NCBI RefSeq assembly: GCF_004421005.1
Contig: NZ_CP038026.1
Span: 3,100,001-3,164,000 of the forward strand
DNA: 64,000 nt
DNA from: Pseudoduganella plicata
GTDB taxonomy: Bacteria > Pseudomonadota > Gammaproteobacteria > Burkholderiales > Burkholderiaceae_D
Direction of reading: 5' to 3'
Program-made: the position numbers and the translations under genes
Shown here: piece by piece, positions 44,644 through 54,127 of the stretch
How the letters are laid out: every line of letters begins with the position of its first letter
Position numbering within the stretch: the stretch's first letter is position 1
The notes under the pieces: model-generated
The model's input: only the letters and a program-made list of their open reading frames with translations
Told to the model about the DNA's origin: nothing
Databases searched by the model: none

Positions 44644-44657
44644 CGTGGTCTCTTGCA

Positions 44658-45542
44658 TCAGTAAGGGACGTCGCCCTCGATCGTGGTTCGGTACAGTTTC
44701 CGGCGCTGGTCGGCGGGACAGCCGGCCGCCAGGTGCATCAGGGAGCGGTTATCCCAGAACACCATGTCGTGCGGTTGCCAGCGGTGGCGGTAGATGTGCT
44801 GCGGCCTGACGCTGTGCGCGAACAGCTCGGCCAGCAGCGCGTCGCTTTCGTCCTGCGGTAGCCCGAGGATGCGGGTGGTGAAATGCTCGCTGACGAACAG
44901 CGCCGGCCGCCCCGTTTCAGGATGCGTGCGCACGACGGGGTGGACGACAGGCGGCACCTCGTCGATCTGCGCCTGCGTCAGGTTGGGTCGCCAGGGGCTG
45001 CGCTTCTGCAGCTCGGCATACTGTTTCAGGTAGCTGTGCTCGGCCTTTTTGCCGCGGATGGCGTCGCGCAGCGCGGCCGGAAGCGTATCGTAGGCCAGGT
45101 GCATATTAGCGAACAGCGTATCGCCCCCCTCGGCCGGCAGCTCCTGCGCGTGCAGCATCGAGCCGAGGCTGGGCTTCTCCTTGTACGACAGGTCGGAATG
45201 CCAGAAGTGGCCGGCGTCGCCCAGCCCGATCGGTCGGCCGTTTTCGACGATGTTGGAGACGACCAGCACTTCCGGGGTTCCCGCCAGCTGGAAGTTGCGC
45301 AGCACATGGATCTGCAGCGGGCCAAACAGCCGGGAAAAATCCACCTGTTGTCGCGGGGTGATGCGCTGGTCGCGGAAAACCAGCACATGGTGCTCCAGGT
45401 GCGCGGCGTGGATGCGCTGCAGGGTCGTGCAGTCCAGCGGCTCGTCGAGATCGAGGCCTATGACTTCGGCGCCAACCGGGCCATCGAACGGACGTACTTC
45501 GAGAGGATAGCCACTGACGACTGTACTTAATACCGCATTCAT
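44658..45542 (-). CDS. TauD/TfdA family Fe(II)/2-oxoglutarate dioxygenase
   Basis: A 294-residue non-haem iron dioxygenase. The facial triad is visible: H115 and D117 in GHFWHSDLSY and the distal H270 in DNRSLMHLAAG. The 2-oxoglutarate-binding Arg is R285 in KLYRTT. Members release sulfite from taurine or act on aryloxyalkanoates. With the ABC importer genes directly downstream, it probably attacks the imported compound to free sulfur. GGAG lies 7 bases before the ATG at 45542. Confidence 0.85.
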   Translation of the reverse strand: MNAVLSTVVSGYPLEVRPFDGPVGAEVIGLDLDEPLDCTTLQRIHAAHLEHHVLVFRDQRITPRQQVDFSRLFGPLQIHVLRNFQLAGTPEVLVVSNIVENGRPIGLGDAGHFWHSDLSYKEKPSLGSMLHAQELPAEGGDTLFANMHLAYDTLPAALRDAIRGKKAEHSYLKQYAELQKRSPWRPNLTQAQIDEVPPVVHPVVRTHPETGRPALFVSEHFTTRILGLPQDESDALLAELFAHSVRPQHIYRHRWQPHDMVFWDNRSLMHLAAGCPADQRRKLYRTTIEGDVPY

Positions 45543-45646
45543 ATACACGCTCCAGCTGACGGGATTTCAGTATGTGCCGGGCGCCTTGGGATGAAAACGA
45601 ATGCTTTTTGCTATTAATATGCGGTTTTCAAACTTCAGGAGACCCC

Positions 45647-46264
45647 GTGGCACCTGCCCCGAAACCGCTGCACTGGCTGCTGCTTGCCGCCTGTCTCGCC
45701 GTATTGATCTGGTCCGGCATCGCGCCCTATGACCGCGCGACATGGTGGATGGAAGTGGCGCCCGCGCTGATTGCCCTGCCCGTGCTGATGCTGACGTACC
45801 GGCGCTTCCCGCTGACCGACCTGCTGTACACGCTGATCGCGCTGCATGCGATCGTGCTGATGGTGGGCGGCGCTTACACGTATGCGCGCGTGCCGTTCGG
45901 CTTCGACCTGCAGGGGTGGCTGCACCTGCAGCGCAATCCGTACGACCGCATCGGCCACTTCATGCAGGGCTTCGTGCCGGCGCTAGTCGCGCGCGAGATC
46001 CTGCTGCGCGGCAGCCACGTGACGGGCCGGCGCATGCTGGGCTTCCTGTGCGTCTGCGTGGTGATGGCGATCAGCGCGTGGTATGAGCTGATCGAGTGGG
46101 GCGCGGCCGTCGCGCTGGGACAAGGCGCCGACGAGTTCCTGGGAACGCAGGGCGACTCCTGGGATACGCAGTCGGATATGCTGATGGCGCTGATCGGCGG
46201 TACGGCGGCCATCCTGCTGCTGGCGCGCTGGCAGGACCGCCAGATCGCAAAGCTGCCGCACTAG
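45647..46264 (+). CDS. DUF2238 inner-membrane protein (YjdF-like)
   Basis: A 205-residue membrane protein with about six hydrophobic helices. It carries the family's conserved NPYDRIGHFMQGFVPALVAREILLR, WYELIEWGAAVALGQGADEFLGTQGD and WDTQSDMLMALIGG. The His, Glu and Asp residues in these segments are conserved in the family, but no function is established. The start is a GTG at 45647 with CAGGAG 6 bases upstream. It is divergent from the TauD-like gene and stops 3 bases before the convergent UdgX gene end. Confidence 0.8.
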   Translation: MAPAPKPLHWLLLAACLAVLIWSGIAPYDRATWWMEVAPALIALPVLMLTYRRFPLTDLLYTLIALHAIVLMVGGAYTYARVPFGFDLQGWLHLQRNPYDRIGHFMQGFVPALVAREILLRGSHVTGRRMLGFLCVCVVMAISAWYELIEWGAAVALGQGADEFLGTQGDSWDTQSDMLMALIGGTAAILLLARWQDRQIAKLPH

Positions 46265-46267
46265 GGA

Positions 46268-47791
46268 TTACTCCGGCGTCTCGCCGTCCGCCAGGCGCTG
46301 CGCCAGCTTCAGCGCCGCGACAATCGCGGCCACCGCTTCGTGCCGCGCCTCGGCGCTTGGCACGCGCAGCGCATAGGACGGGTGGTAGGTAACGACGACC
46401 CAGCGCCCTTCATGCCGGAACGGTTTGCCGATATGGTCCTTCATCGTCACGCTGCCCGACTGCAGGATCGATTTCAGCGCCGTGCTGCCCAGGGCTACGA
46501 GGACTTCGGGCTTGACGGTTTCCAGCTCCGTCTCCAGCCAGTAGTGGCACGCCATCACTTCCTTCTGTGCCGGCGTCTTGTGCAGGCGGCGCTTGCCGCG
46601 CGGCTCCCACTTGAAGTGTTTGACCGCATTCGTAATGTAGATCTTCCTGCGGTCCATAGCCGCTTCGTCCATGGCCTTGTCCAGCAACGCGCCGGCCGGG
46701 CCGACGAACGGCTTGCCGGCCAGGTCCTCCTGGTCGCCCGGCTGCTCGCCCACCAGCATGATCTTCGCGTGATGCACGCCCTGCCCGGCCACGGCCTGCG
46801 TGGCGTTCTGCCACAGGTCGCAGCGGCGGCAGTCGTCCAGCGAGCTGGGTTGCTGACGCTCCGGCGCCGCCTTTTCCGGGGCGATGGGAATGGTCGTGCC
46901 GGTGCGCTTGCCGACCGTATCGAGCTGGCCCACCTTGCGCGCGCCCGCGGCAGCCTGCGACACCATGTGCGGCACGACGGCCGCCTCGGGCAAATTCTTC
47001 CAGAAGCGCGAGCGGATGTGACCGTGCATGGTCCCCGCGTTCAGCCGGGCCGGGTTGAAGATGGAGCGGTAGTACGTCAGCCACAGCGCTTCGCCGCTGT
47101 CCTCGACATCCGCCGCGCTGCGCATCAGCGGGCCAGTCGCATGCAGCGTGCTGCCATCCCACGCCACCGTGGCATCGGGCGTGCCGATCATCCAGCTGAT
47201 CTTGCCCATGCGCCTGGCGAAGTGCTGGGCGACCTGCGGCAGCACGTCATGCGCCGGTTCGAACCACGCGACGAAGCGCGGGTCGCCTGCTTCGGGCGGC
47301 CGTTCGCGAAAGCGCAGGTAGGCATGCATGTCGTGTTCTTCGTGCCGCACGGCCTTGACCATGTGCTGCAGGCGGGCGCCGTCTTCGTCTGCCATCGACA
47401 GGATCTCCTGTTGTCCCAGTTGCCAGCGCCACAGCACCTTGTACAGGAAGCCCCAGCGGTCCGGGGCACGGTAACAGGCGGCGCCTTGCAGCATCTCCAT
47501 CAACGCGCGCGGAATACGCGGCGGCGGCGCTGGCGGCTGGTCCAGCAGATCGGCCGGCAGTGCCGGGACCAGGCCCGTGTTGGCCGCGCTGAGCAGGTCG
47601 CCACCCGCGTGCTGCGTGCCGGACCATTGTACGGATTCAGGGGGGATCCGGCGCACGATCAGGTCGCGCGCGGCGGTGCGGAAGTCGCCGAACGATTCGA
47701 CAGGGATGGGGTGGCCGGCGATTGCCAGCGCGACGGCGTCGACGGGCGCCGCGGTCTCGTCGGCGTCGCCCGGCTCGCCGTCGATGCTCAT
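46268..47791 (-). CDS. udgX: DUF4130 / UdgX uracil-DNA glycosylase fusion
   Basis: A 507-residue two-domain protein. The N-terminal ~250 residues match the DUF4130 domain often found with a partner radical SAM protein (ALMEMLQGAACYRAPDRWGFLYKVLWRW). The C-terminal part is a UDG-fold domain with motif A GEQPGDQEDLAGKPFVGPAG (348-367). It also has the UdgX-specific KRRLHKTP loop (400-407), whose His forms a covalent bond with the sugar after uracil removal. An Fe-S cluster is suggested by CRRC and further Cys residues. The start overlaps the radical SAM gene end by 4 bases (ATGA), so the two are coupled. A LexA box upstream of the pair points to DNA-damage induction. Confidence 0.88.
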   Translation of the reverse strand: MSIDGEPGDADETAAPVDAVALAIAGHPIPVESFGDFRTAARDLIVRRIPPESVQWSGTQHAGGDLLSAANTGLVPALPADLLDQPPAPPPRIPRALMEMLQGAACYRAPDRWGFLYKVLWRWQLGQQEILSMADEDGARLQHMVKAVRHEEHDMHAYLRFRERPPEAGDPRFVAWFEPAHDVLPQVAQHFARRMGKISWMIGTPDATVAWDGSTLHATGPLMRSAADVEDSGEALWLTYYRSIFNPARLNAGTMHGHIRSRFWKNLPEAAVVPHMVSQAAAGARKVGQLDTVGKRTGTTIPIAPEKAAPERQQPSSLDDCRRCDLWQNATQAVAGQGVHHAKIMLVGEQPGDQEDLAGKPFVGPAGALLDKAMDEAAMDRRKIYITNAVKHFKWEPRGKRRLHKTPAQKEVMACHYWLETELETVKPEVLVALGSTALKSILQSGSVTMKDHIGKPFRHEGRWVVVTYHPSYALRVPSAEARHEAVAAIVAALKLAQRLADGETPE

Positions 47792-49020
47792 GCGGCCTGC
47801 AGCTCCGGCCATAAGGGCATCTGCTGTTGCTGCACATCGGCCATTGACCGGCGCAGCGCATCGGACGGCGTGGTATCGCGCGCGGGACGATAGTCGGCCG
47901 TGACGATGAAGGGCGCGATCTTCTTCATGCTGCATTTGAGGCGGGCGAGGTCGGCATAGCGCACCTGGCGCATGCGCCGCAGCTCGACGATGCGCTTGGC
48001 ATTGCGCAGCCCGATGCCGGGGATGCGCGCGATCATGGCCGGCTCCGCGCGATTGAGGTCCATCGGGAAGTGTTCGCGGTTGGCCAGCGCCCACGCCAGT
48101 TTCGGGTCGATGTCCAGCGCCAGGTTGCCGGACGTCGGCAGCAGCTCGTTGACCTGGAAACCATAGCTGCGCAGCAGGAAGTCGGCCTGGTACAGGCGGT
48201 GCTCGCGCAGCATCGGCGGCGGTGCCAGTGGCACCGATTTCGGACTTTGCGGGATGGGGCTGAACGCCGAGTAGTAGACGCGCTTCAGTTTATAGCTGCC
48301 GTACAGCGTTTCGGCCGTCGTCAGGATGCGCTGGTCGTCGCTGGCATCGGCGCCGACGATCATCTGCGTGCTCTGTCCCGCCGGCGCGAACTTCGGCGCC
48401 TTCGGTTCCGCTTCCTTCTCGTCCAGCTTCAGGCGGATATTGCCCATGGCGAGCTTGATCGTGTGGACGTTTTTCTCGGGCGCCAGGCGCTGCACGCTGT
48501 CCTGCGTGGGCAGTTCGATATTCACGGACAGGCGGTCGGCATAGCGGCCGGCCGCGTCGATCAGCGCCGGATCGGCGTCCGGAATCGTCTTCAGGTGGAT
48601 GTAGCCGCGGAACTGGTGCACCTCGCGCAGCTCGCGCGCGATCGCCACCAGCTGCTCCATCGTGTAGTCGGCCGACTGGATGATGCCGGAACTGAGGAAC
48701 AGGCCGTCGATGTAATTGCGCAGGTAGAAATCGACCGTCAGCTTGACGACTTCGTCGACGGTAAAGCGGGCGCGGGGAACGTTCGAGGTACGCCGGTTGA
48801 CGCAATACTGGCAGTCGTAGATGCAGAAATTCGTCAGCAGGATCTTCAGCAGCGAGACGCAGCGGCCATCGGGCGTATAGCTGTGGCAGATGCCCATGCC
48901 GTTGGTCGCGCCAATGCCATCCTTGCCTTCCGACGAGCGCTTGGGCGCCCCACTGCTGGCGCACGACGCGTCGTATTTGGCCGCGTCGGCGAGGATTTCC
49001 AGTTTGTCGATCAGTTCCAT
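47788..49020 (-). CDS. Radical SAM protein linked to DNA modification/repair
   Basis: A 410-residue protein with the radical SAM cluster motif CIYDCQYC (CxxxCxxC), GLFLSSGIIQSADYTMEQL and IHLKTIPDADPALI in the barrel. A C-terminal helix-hairpin-helix region (MIARIPGIGLRNAKRIVELRR) is a DNA-binding element. The family is known as a putative DNA modification/repair radical SAM protein that travels with the DUF4130/UdgX gene, as here. The reaction is unknown. A consensus LexA box lies 14-29 bases upstream of the ATG. Confidence 0.85.
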   Translation of the reverse strand: MELIDKLEILADAAKYDASCASSGAPKRSSEGKDGIGATNGMGICHSYTPDGRCVSLLKILLTNFCIYDCQYCVNRRTSNVPRARFTVDEVVKLTVDFYLRNYIDGLFLSSGIIQSADYTMEQLVAIARELREVHQFRGYIHLKTIPDADPALIDAAGRYADRLSVNIELPTQDSVQRLAPEKNVHTIKLAMGNIRLKLDEKEAEPKAPKFAPAGQSTQMIVGADASDDQRILTTAETLYGSYKLKRVYYSAFSPIPQSPKSVPLAPPPMLREHRLYQADFLLRSYGFQVNELLPTSGNLALDIDPKLAWALANREHFPMDLNRAEPAMIARIPGIGLRNAKRIVELRRMRQVRYADLARLKCSMKKIAPFIVTADYRPARDTTPSDALRRSMADVQQQQMPLWPELQAA

Positions 49021-49033
49021 GGCGGCGCCTTGA

Positions 49034-49049
49034 CTGTATAGGCATACAG
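49034..49049. promoter_or_regulatory. LexA (SOS) box upstream of the radical SAM/UdgX operon
   Basis: CTGTATAGGCATACAG matches the CTGT-N8-ACAG consensus exactly, and the flanks TGA and TAT extend the AT-rich context. It sits 14 bases before the radical SAM ATG on the minus strand, where LexA would cover the promoter. Confidence 0.85.
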
Positions 49050-49122
49050 TATACCTGAGTTGTGGGTCAGGTTTGCGTCACACGAGTGATGTGCCGGTGC
49101 AAAGCCGGGTCACTGGAGAAAA

Positions 49123-49157
49123 TTCCAAAAATCGGGCACAGTCCCCGATTTTTGGAA
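49123..49157 (-). terminator. Terminator after the carbonic anhydrase gene
   Basis: A perfect 14-bp inverted repeat (TTCCAAAAATCGGG and its complement, 7-base loop) lies 25 bases beyond the carbonic anhydrase stop. On the minus strand it is followed by AATTTTCT, which fits a Rho-independent terminator. It also isolates the SOS operon from read-through. Confidence 0.75.
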
Positions 49158-49181
49158 ATATTGTCCGGCAGAGACGGTTCG

Positions 49182-49862
49182 TTACTCCGCAGCAGCCGCA
49201 TTGTAGGCCGCCAGCCGGTTTGCCAGCCGTGGCGCCAGTTCCTCGTGGCTGCTGACGCGCATGCCCAGATCGTGGAGGAGGCCGTCCTTCAGGCCGTACA
49301 CCCAGCCATGCACGCTGAGAGGCTGGCCGCGGTCCCACGCGTCGCGCACAATGGTGGTGGAGCAGACGTTGACGACCTGTTCGACCACGTTCAGCTCGCA
49401 CAGCTTCTCGCTGCGCTTCTGCTCGTCCAGCACGGTGCCCAGATAGCGTTCGTGCTTCTGGCTGACGTCCTGCACGTGGCGCAGCCAGTTGTCGACGAGC
49501 CCGACGCGGGCGCCGGTCAGCGCGGCATGCACGCCCTTGCAGCCATAGTGTCCGACGATGATGACGTGTTTCACCTTCAGCACCTCGATGGCAAACTGCA
49601 GCACGGAGAGGCAGTTCAGGTCGGAGTGCACGACGACGTTGGCGATATTGCGATGGACGAACACGTCGCCGGGCAGTAGGCCCAGCAGTTCATTTGCGGG
49701 AACGCGGCTGTCGGAGCAGCCGATCCACAGATACTCGGGCGATGCCTGATTGGCCAGTCGCTGAAAAAACTCCGGATCGCGCTCGACCATCGAATCGGCC
49801 CAGCGGCGGTTATTGTTCAGCAGATTTTGCAGGTCGGACGGGCTATCGATTTGGTCGCTCAT
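49182..49862 (-). CDS. can: Beta-class carbonic anhydrase
   Basis: Interconverts carbon dioxide and bicarbonate with zinc. The 226-residue protein has the beta-class ligands in IGCSDSRVPANELLG (Cys, with the Asp-Arg dyad) and GHYGCKGVHAALTG (His and Cys). VFVHRNIANVV and VHGWVYGLKDGLL are also present. I chose the ATG at 49862, which has AGAGG 6 bases upstream; another ATG lies six codons earlier. It stands alone between terminator-like hairpins. Confidence 0.93.
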   Translation of the reverse strand: MSDQIDSPSDLQNLLNNNRRWADSMVERDPEFFQRLANQASPEYLWIGCSDSRVPANELLGLLPGDVFVHRNIANVVVHSDLNCLSVLQFAIEVLKVKHVIIVGHYGCKGVHAALTGARVGLVDNWLRHVQDVSQKHERYLGTVLDEQKRSEKLCELNVVEQVVNVCSTTIVRDAWDRGQPLSVHGWVYGLKDGLLHDLGMRVSSHEELAPRLANRLAAYNAAAAE

Positions 49863-49949
49863 AATATTCCTCTCAGACATGACAAAGCCGCCAATCGCCT
49901 CACGGCAAAGGGCGGCCGATGGGAAGCAGGCGGTAGTTTACCCGATGCT

Positions 49950-50002
49950 GGTGACAGGCCCCTGTTCCCGGACGCTTTTCCCGGAAATAGGAGCCTGTCA
50001 CC
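49950..50002. repeat. Imperfect long hairpin between the carbonic anhydrase and dnaJ genes
   Basis: GGTGACAGGC (49950-49959) pairs with GCCTGTCACC (49993-50002), and the inner bases pair partly (TTCCCGG with CCGGAA). GGTTTT follows on the plus strand. No plus-strand gene ends here, so a simple terminator role is doubtful. The right arm and the tail CCGGTTTTC resemble the hairpin at 31636-31693. Confidence 0.6.
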
Positions 50003-50028
50003 GGTTTTCCTGGCTCCCCGGGAACTAC

Positions 50029-51156
50029 TTACTCAAAAAAGTCTTTGACCTTATCCATCCACGACTTCGACTGCGGGCTGTGCTTCGAGCCGCCTTCGTT
50101 GGTCGCGCGGTCGAACTCGCGCAGCAGTTCCTTCTGCTTTTCCGTCAGCTTGACCGGCGTTTCGACGGCCACGTGGCAGAACAGGTCGCCCGGGTAGCCG
50201 GAGCGCACGCCCTTGATGCCCTTGCCCTTCAGACGGAACGTCTTGCCGGACTGCGTGCCTTCAGGAACGGTGAACGACACCTTGCCGGACAGCGTCGGCA
50301 CTTCGATTTCGCCGCCCAATGCCGCCTTGGCAAACGAGATCGGCATCTCGCAGTGCAGGTCGTCGCCTTCGCGCTGGAATACCGGGTGCGGCTTGATGTG
50401 GATCTCCACATACAGGTCGCCCGGCGGCCCGCCGTTGGTTCCGGGTTCGCCGTTGCCGGACGAGCGGATGCGCATGCCGTTGTCGATACCGACGGGGATC
50501 TTCACTTCCAGCGTCTTGTTGCGCTTGATGCGGCCCTGGCCGGAGCAGGACGGGCATGGTTCCGGAATGATCTTGCCGGTGCCGTGGCACTTCGGGCACG
50601 TCTGCTGGATGCTGAAGAAGCCCTGCTGCATGCGCACCTGGCCGTGTCCGCCGCAGGTCGAGCACGTGACGGGCGACGTGCCCGGCTTGGCGCCGGAGCC
50701 GTGGCAGGTATCGCACTTGTCCCAGGACGGCACGCGGATCGTCGTGTCGAAGCCGTGCGCGGCCTGCTCCAGCGTGATCTCCAGGTTGTAGCGCAGGTCG
50801 GCGCCGCGGTAGACCTGGGGTCCGCCGCCGCGACGGCCGCCGCCACCACCGAAGATATCGCCAAAGATGTCGCCAAACGCGTCGCCGAAGCCGCCCGCGC
50901 CGCCGAAGCCACCGCCGCCGCCCATGTTCGGATCGACGCCGGCGTGGCCGTAACGGTCATACGCTTCGCGTTTTTCCGGATTGGACAGCATCTCGTAGGC
51001 TTCCTTCGCCTCCTTGAACTTTTCTTCCGCTTCCTTGTTATCCGGATTGCGGTCCGGATGGTATTTCATCGCCAGCTTGCGATAGGCCTTCTTGATCTCG
51101 TCGTCCGAGGCATTCTTTGCCAGACCGAGAATCTCGTAAAAATCACGCTTTGCCAT
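50029..51156 (-). CDS. dnaJ: Chaperone DnaJ
   Basis: Co-chaperone that delivers clients to DnaK and stimulates its ATPase. The 375-residue protein has the J domain with HPD at 33-35, a Gly/Phe-rich linker (~75-110) and four CxxCxGxG zinc-binding repeats ([42 protein letters not shown]). The C-terminal substrate-binding domains follow. It lies 123 bases after dnaK on the same strand in the order grpE-dnaK-dnaJ. Confidence 0.97.
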   Translation of the reverse strand: MAKRDFYEILGLAKNASDDEIKKAYRKLAMKYHPDRNPDNKEAEEKFKEAKEAYEMLSNPEKREAYDRYGHAGVDPNMGGGGGFGGAGGFGDAFGDIFGDIFGGGGGRRGGGPQVYRGADLRYNLEITLEQAAHGFDTTIRVPSWDKCDTCHGSGAKPGTSPVTCSTCGGHGQVRMQQGFFSIQQTCPKCHGTGKIIPEPCPSCSGQGRIKRNKTLEVKIPVGIDNGMRIRSSGNGEPGTNGGPPGDLYVEIHIKPHPVFQREGDDLHCEMPISFAKAALGGEIEVPTLSGKVSFTVPEGTQSGKTFRLKGKGIKGVRSGYPGDLFCHVAVETPVKLTEKQKELLREFDRATNEGGSKHSPQSKSWMDKVKDFFE

Positions 51157-51279
51157 AGGGAGGCACCTTGCTTACAGAACTGATACCGATTATGCGAAAA
51201 AGCCGAGCGGGCCCCGTGGGTACGGCAGCTCCGCTCGGCGGGTCAGGACATCAGCCGACCGAAGTTGGCTGACTCAGGC

Positions 51280-53235
51280 TTACTTGTTGTCCTTGACTTC
51301 CTTGAAGTCGGCGTCGACCACGTCGTCCTGCTGCGCACGCGCATCGGCGCCAGGCTGCTGCTGGCTACCGGCCGCGCCGGCATCGGCACCACCGCCTGCT
51401 GCCTGCTGCGCCTGCATGTCGGCGTACATCTTCTCGCCCAGCTTCTGCGCCGCTTCCGTCAGGGTGGCGATCTTGGCGTCGATCGTGGCCTTGTCGCCCG
51501 ACTTGATCGAGCCTTCCAGATCCGTGATCGCCGCTTCGATCTTCTCTTTCTCGCCGGCGTCCAGCTTGTCGCCGTATTCGGTCAGGGACTTGCGGGTCGA
51601 GTGCACCAGCGCGTCGGCCTGGTTGCGCGACTCGGCCAGTTCCTTGACCTTCTTGTCTTCGTCGGCATTCAGTTCGGCGTCCTTCACCATCTTCTGGATT
51701 TCCTCTTCCGACAGGCCGGAGTTGGCTTTGATGGTGATCTTGTTTTCCTTGCCGGTGGCCTTGTCCTTCGCGCCCACGTGCAGGATGCCGTTGGCGTCGA
51801 TGTCGAAGGTCACTTCGATCTGTGGCGTACCGCGTGCTGCCGGCGGGATGCCTTCCAGGTTGAATTCGCCCAGCGCCTTGTTGCCGGCGGCGATTTCACG
51901 CTCGCCCTGGTAGACCTTGATGGTCACGGCAGGCTGGTTGTCGTCGGCGGTCGAGAACACTTGCGAGAACTTGGTCGGGATCGTCGTGTTCTTGTGGATC
52001 ATCTTCGTCATCACGCCGCCCAGCGTTTCGATACCCAGCGACAGCGGGGTCACGTCCAGCAGCAGCAGGTCCTTGCGGTCGCCCGACAGCACGGCGCCCT
52101 GGATGGCGGCACCGACAGCGACGGCTTCGTCAGGGTTCACGTCCTTGCGTGGATCCTTGCCGAAGAATTCCTTCACTTTTTCCTGCACCTTCGGCATACG
52201 GGTCATGCCGCCGACCAGGATGATGTCGTCGATATCGGAGACCTTGACGCCGGCGTCCTTGATGGCGGTGCGGCATGGCTCGATCGTGGCGGAGATCAGT
52301 TCTTCCACCAGCGATTCCAGCTTGGCGCGGGTCATTTTGAGGTTCAGGTGGACCGGCGCGCCGTTCGCCATGGCGATGTACGGCTCGTTGATCTCGGTCT
52401 GCTGCGACGACGACAGTTCGATCTTCGCGCGCTCGGCCGAAGCCTTGATGCGCTGCAGGGCAATCGGATCCTTCTTCAGGTCCAGGCCATTGATCTTCTT
52501 GAATTCGTCGATGATGTAGTCGATCACGCGCTGGTCGAAGTCTTCGCCGCCCAGGAACGTGTCGCCGTTGGTCGACAGCACTTCGAACTGCTTCTCGCCA
52601 TCCACGTCGGCGATTTCGATGATCGAGATGTCGAACGTGCCGCCACCCAGGTCATACACGGCGATCTTGCGGTCGCCCTTGTCGGTCTTGTCCAGGCCGA
52701 ATGCCAGCGCAGCGGCGGTCGGCTCGTTGATGATGCGCTTGACGTCCAGGCCGGCGATACGGCCGGCGTCCTTCGTTGCCTGACGCTGCGAGTCGTTGAA
52801 GTAAGCAGGCACCGTGATGACGGCTTCCGTCACTTCTTCGCCCAGGTAGTCCTCGGCGGTCTTTTTCATCTTGCGCAGCACTTCCGCAGAAATCTGCGGT
52901 GGCGCCAGTTTCTTGTCGCGCACGCCGATCCATGCGTCGCCGTTGTCGGCCTTGGTGATTTCGTAAGGCATCAGGGAGATGTCCTTCTGGACTTCCTTCT
53001 CCTGGAACTTACGGCCGATCAGGCGCTTCACCGCGAACAGCGTGTTGCGTGGATTGGTGACGGCCTGGCGTTTCGCCGGCGCGCCGACGAGAATCTCGCC
53101 ATCTTCCTGGTAAGCGATGATGGACGGCGTGGTCCGCGCGCCTTCCGCGTTCTCGATGACCTTCGGCTGGCCATTTTCCATGATGGCGACGCAGGAGTTG
53201 GTGGTGCCCAGGTCAATACCGATCATTTTGCCCAT
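51280..53235 (-). CDS. dnaK: Chaperone DnaK (Hsp70)
   Basis: ATP-dependent folding chaperone of 651 residues. The nucleotide-binding domain has [38 protein letters not shown] and [15 protein letters not shown]. The substrate domain has [20 protein letters not shown], followed by the helical lid and a Gly/Ala-rich tail ending in the acidic [14 protein letters not shown]. It is preceded by grpE (90-base gap) and followed by dnaJ. Heat control comes from the region upstream of grpE. Confidence 0.98.
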   Translation of the reverse strand: MGKMIGIDLGTTNSCVAIMENGQPKVIENAEGARTTPSIIAYQEDGEILVGAPAKRQAVTNPRNTLFAVKRLIGRKFQEKEVQKDISLMPYEITKADNGDAWIGVRDKKLAPPQISAEVLRKMKKTAEDYLGEEVTEAVITVPAYFNDSQRQATKDAGRIAGLDVKRIINEPTAAALAFGLDKTDKGDRKIAVYDLGGGTFDISIIEIADVDGEKQFEVLSTNGDTFLGGEDFDQRVIDYIIDEFKKINGLDLKKDPIALQRIKASAERAKIELSSSQQTEINEPYIAMANGAPVHLNLKMTRAKLESLVEELISATIEPCRTAIKDAGVKVSDIDDIILVGGMTRMPKVQEKVKEFFGKDPRKDVNPDEAVAVGAAIQGAVLSGDRKDLLLLDVTPLSLGIETLGGVMTKMIHKNTTIPTKFSQVFSTADDNQPAVTIKVYQGEREIAAGNKALGEFNLEGIPPAARGTPQIEVTFDIDANGILHVGAKDKATGKENKITIKANSGLSEEEIQKMVKDAELNADEDKKVKELAESRNQADALVHSTRKSLTEYGDKLDAGEKEKIEAAITDLEGSIKSGDKATIDAKIATLTEAAQKLGEKMYADMQAQQAAGGGADAGAAGSQQQPGADARAQQDDVVDADFKEVKDNK

Positions 53236-53325
53236 GATTTGTTCTTCCTTAACTTGTGTAGTTTCTGATGTTTGTTATATGCGGAAAATCGTGTTTCTTT
53301 TCAAGGGGTTCCAACCCCCGACGAT

Positions 53326-53880
53326 TTATTTTGGCTGGGCAGCCGTCACGATCGCCGGACGCAGCAGGCGGTCGGCAATCATGTAACCCTTCTGCAGCAC
53401 GGCAACAACGGTATTGGCTTCCTGCTCGGCCGGCACCATGGCCACGGCCTGGTGCTTGTTCGGGTCCAGCTTGTCGCCGGCGGCCGGCACGACTTCCAGC
53501 AGACGGTTGCGCTCGAACGCGGCGGTCAGCTGCTTCAGGGTCATCTCGACGCCTTCGCGCAGCGATTCGATCGTGGGCACTTCCACCTTCAACGCCATTT
53601 CCAGGCTGTCTTTCACCGGCACCATGGCCTCGGCGAAGCTCTCGACGGCGAATTTGTGCGCCTTGGCCACGTCTTCCTGTGCCCGGCGGCGGATATTGTC
53701 GCCTTCAGCCTTGGCACGCAGAAACGCCTCATGCATCTCCGCCAGTTTCGCTTCGGTGGCGGCGAGCTGCTCTTCCAGGCTCGGGGCGGCCTGGGCGGCT
53801 GGCTCGGCGGGAGTCGAAGGCTGGGCGGATGCCAGTTCCTCATCGGGATTAGGGCTGGCCTGATTTTCCTGATCTTGCAT
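53326..53880 (-). CDS. grpE: Nucleotide exchange factor GrpE
   Basis: Releases ADP from DnaK. The 184-residue protein has an acidic, low-complexity N-terminus. A long coiled-coil helix follows ([49 protein letters not shown]), then the beta domain ending in [17 protein letters not shown], the GrpE signature. AGGAG precedes the ATG. It is the first gene of the operon, 72 bases or so after the sigma-32 start site. Confidence 0.96.
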   Translation of the reverse strand: MQDQENQASPNPDEELASAQPSTPAEPAAQAAPSLEEQLAATEAKLAEMHEAFLRAKAEGDNIRRRAQEDVAKAHKFAVESFAEAMVPVKDSLEMALKVEVPTIESLREGVEMTLKQLTAAFERNRLLEVVPAAGDKLDPNKHQAVAMVPAEQEANTVVAVLQKGYMIADRLLRPAIVTAAQPK

Positions 53881-53959
53881 CTATAGACTCCTACAATCTG
53901 TTGTTAGACATTGCCGGAGAGCGCCATTTCGCTGCCGCTTCCTCCGTTGCACTGGCCGC

Positions 53960-53987
53960 ATATGGGCCTATCCCCTACCTTTTCAAG
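53960..53987 (-). promoter_or_regulatory. Sigma-32 heat-shock promoter for grpE-dnaK-dnaJ
   Basis: The minus strand carries CTTGAAA (53987-53981), 14 bases, then CCCATAT (53966-53960), an almost full match to the RpoH consensus CTTGAAA/CCCATNT with normal spacing. Transcription should start near 53952. Confidence 0.85.
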
Positions 53988-54100
53988 GGTTATTGTGCGC
54001 CCTTGTCTACCCGGTAGCGCACATTGTGCGCAGGTTGGCAGGCCTTTCATGGGCGCGCGACAACCTGGGGTGAATGCCCGCAACTGAATATTTTAACAGG

Positions 54101-54127
54101 CTGGCACTCCTCCCCGGCAAGTGCTAA
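54101..54127. promoter_or_regulatory. CIRCE-like HrcA operator
   Basis: CTGGCACTC-N9-AAGTGCTAA matches TTAGCACTC-N9-GAGTGCTAA at 7 of 9 and 8 of 9 positions with the correct 9-base spacer. It overlaps a possible minus-strand housekeeping promoter (TTGCCG at 54120-54115, 19 bases, TAAAAT at 54095-54090), upstream of the sigma-32 promoter. It also overlaps a perfect hairpin GGCAAGTG/CACTTGCC (54116-54138). No hrcA gene is present in this window. Confidence 0.65.

Noticed and set aside
49950..50008. Hairpin considered as the dnaJ terminator
   Set aside because: Its T tract is on the plus strand, opposite to dnaJ and the carbonic anhydrase gene, so I listed it as a repeat.
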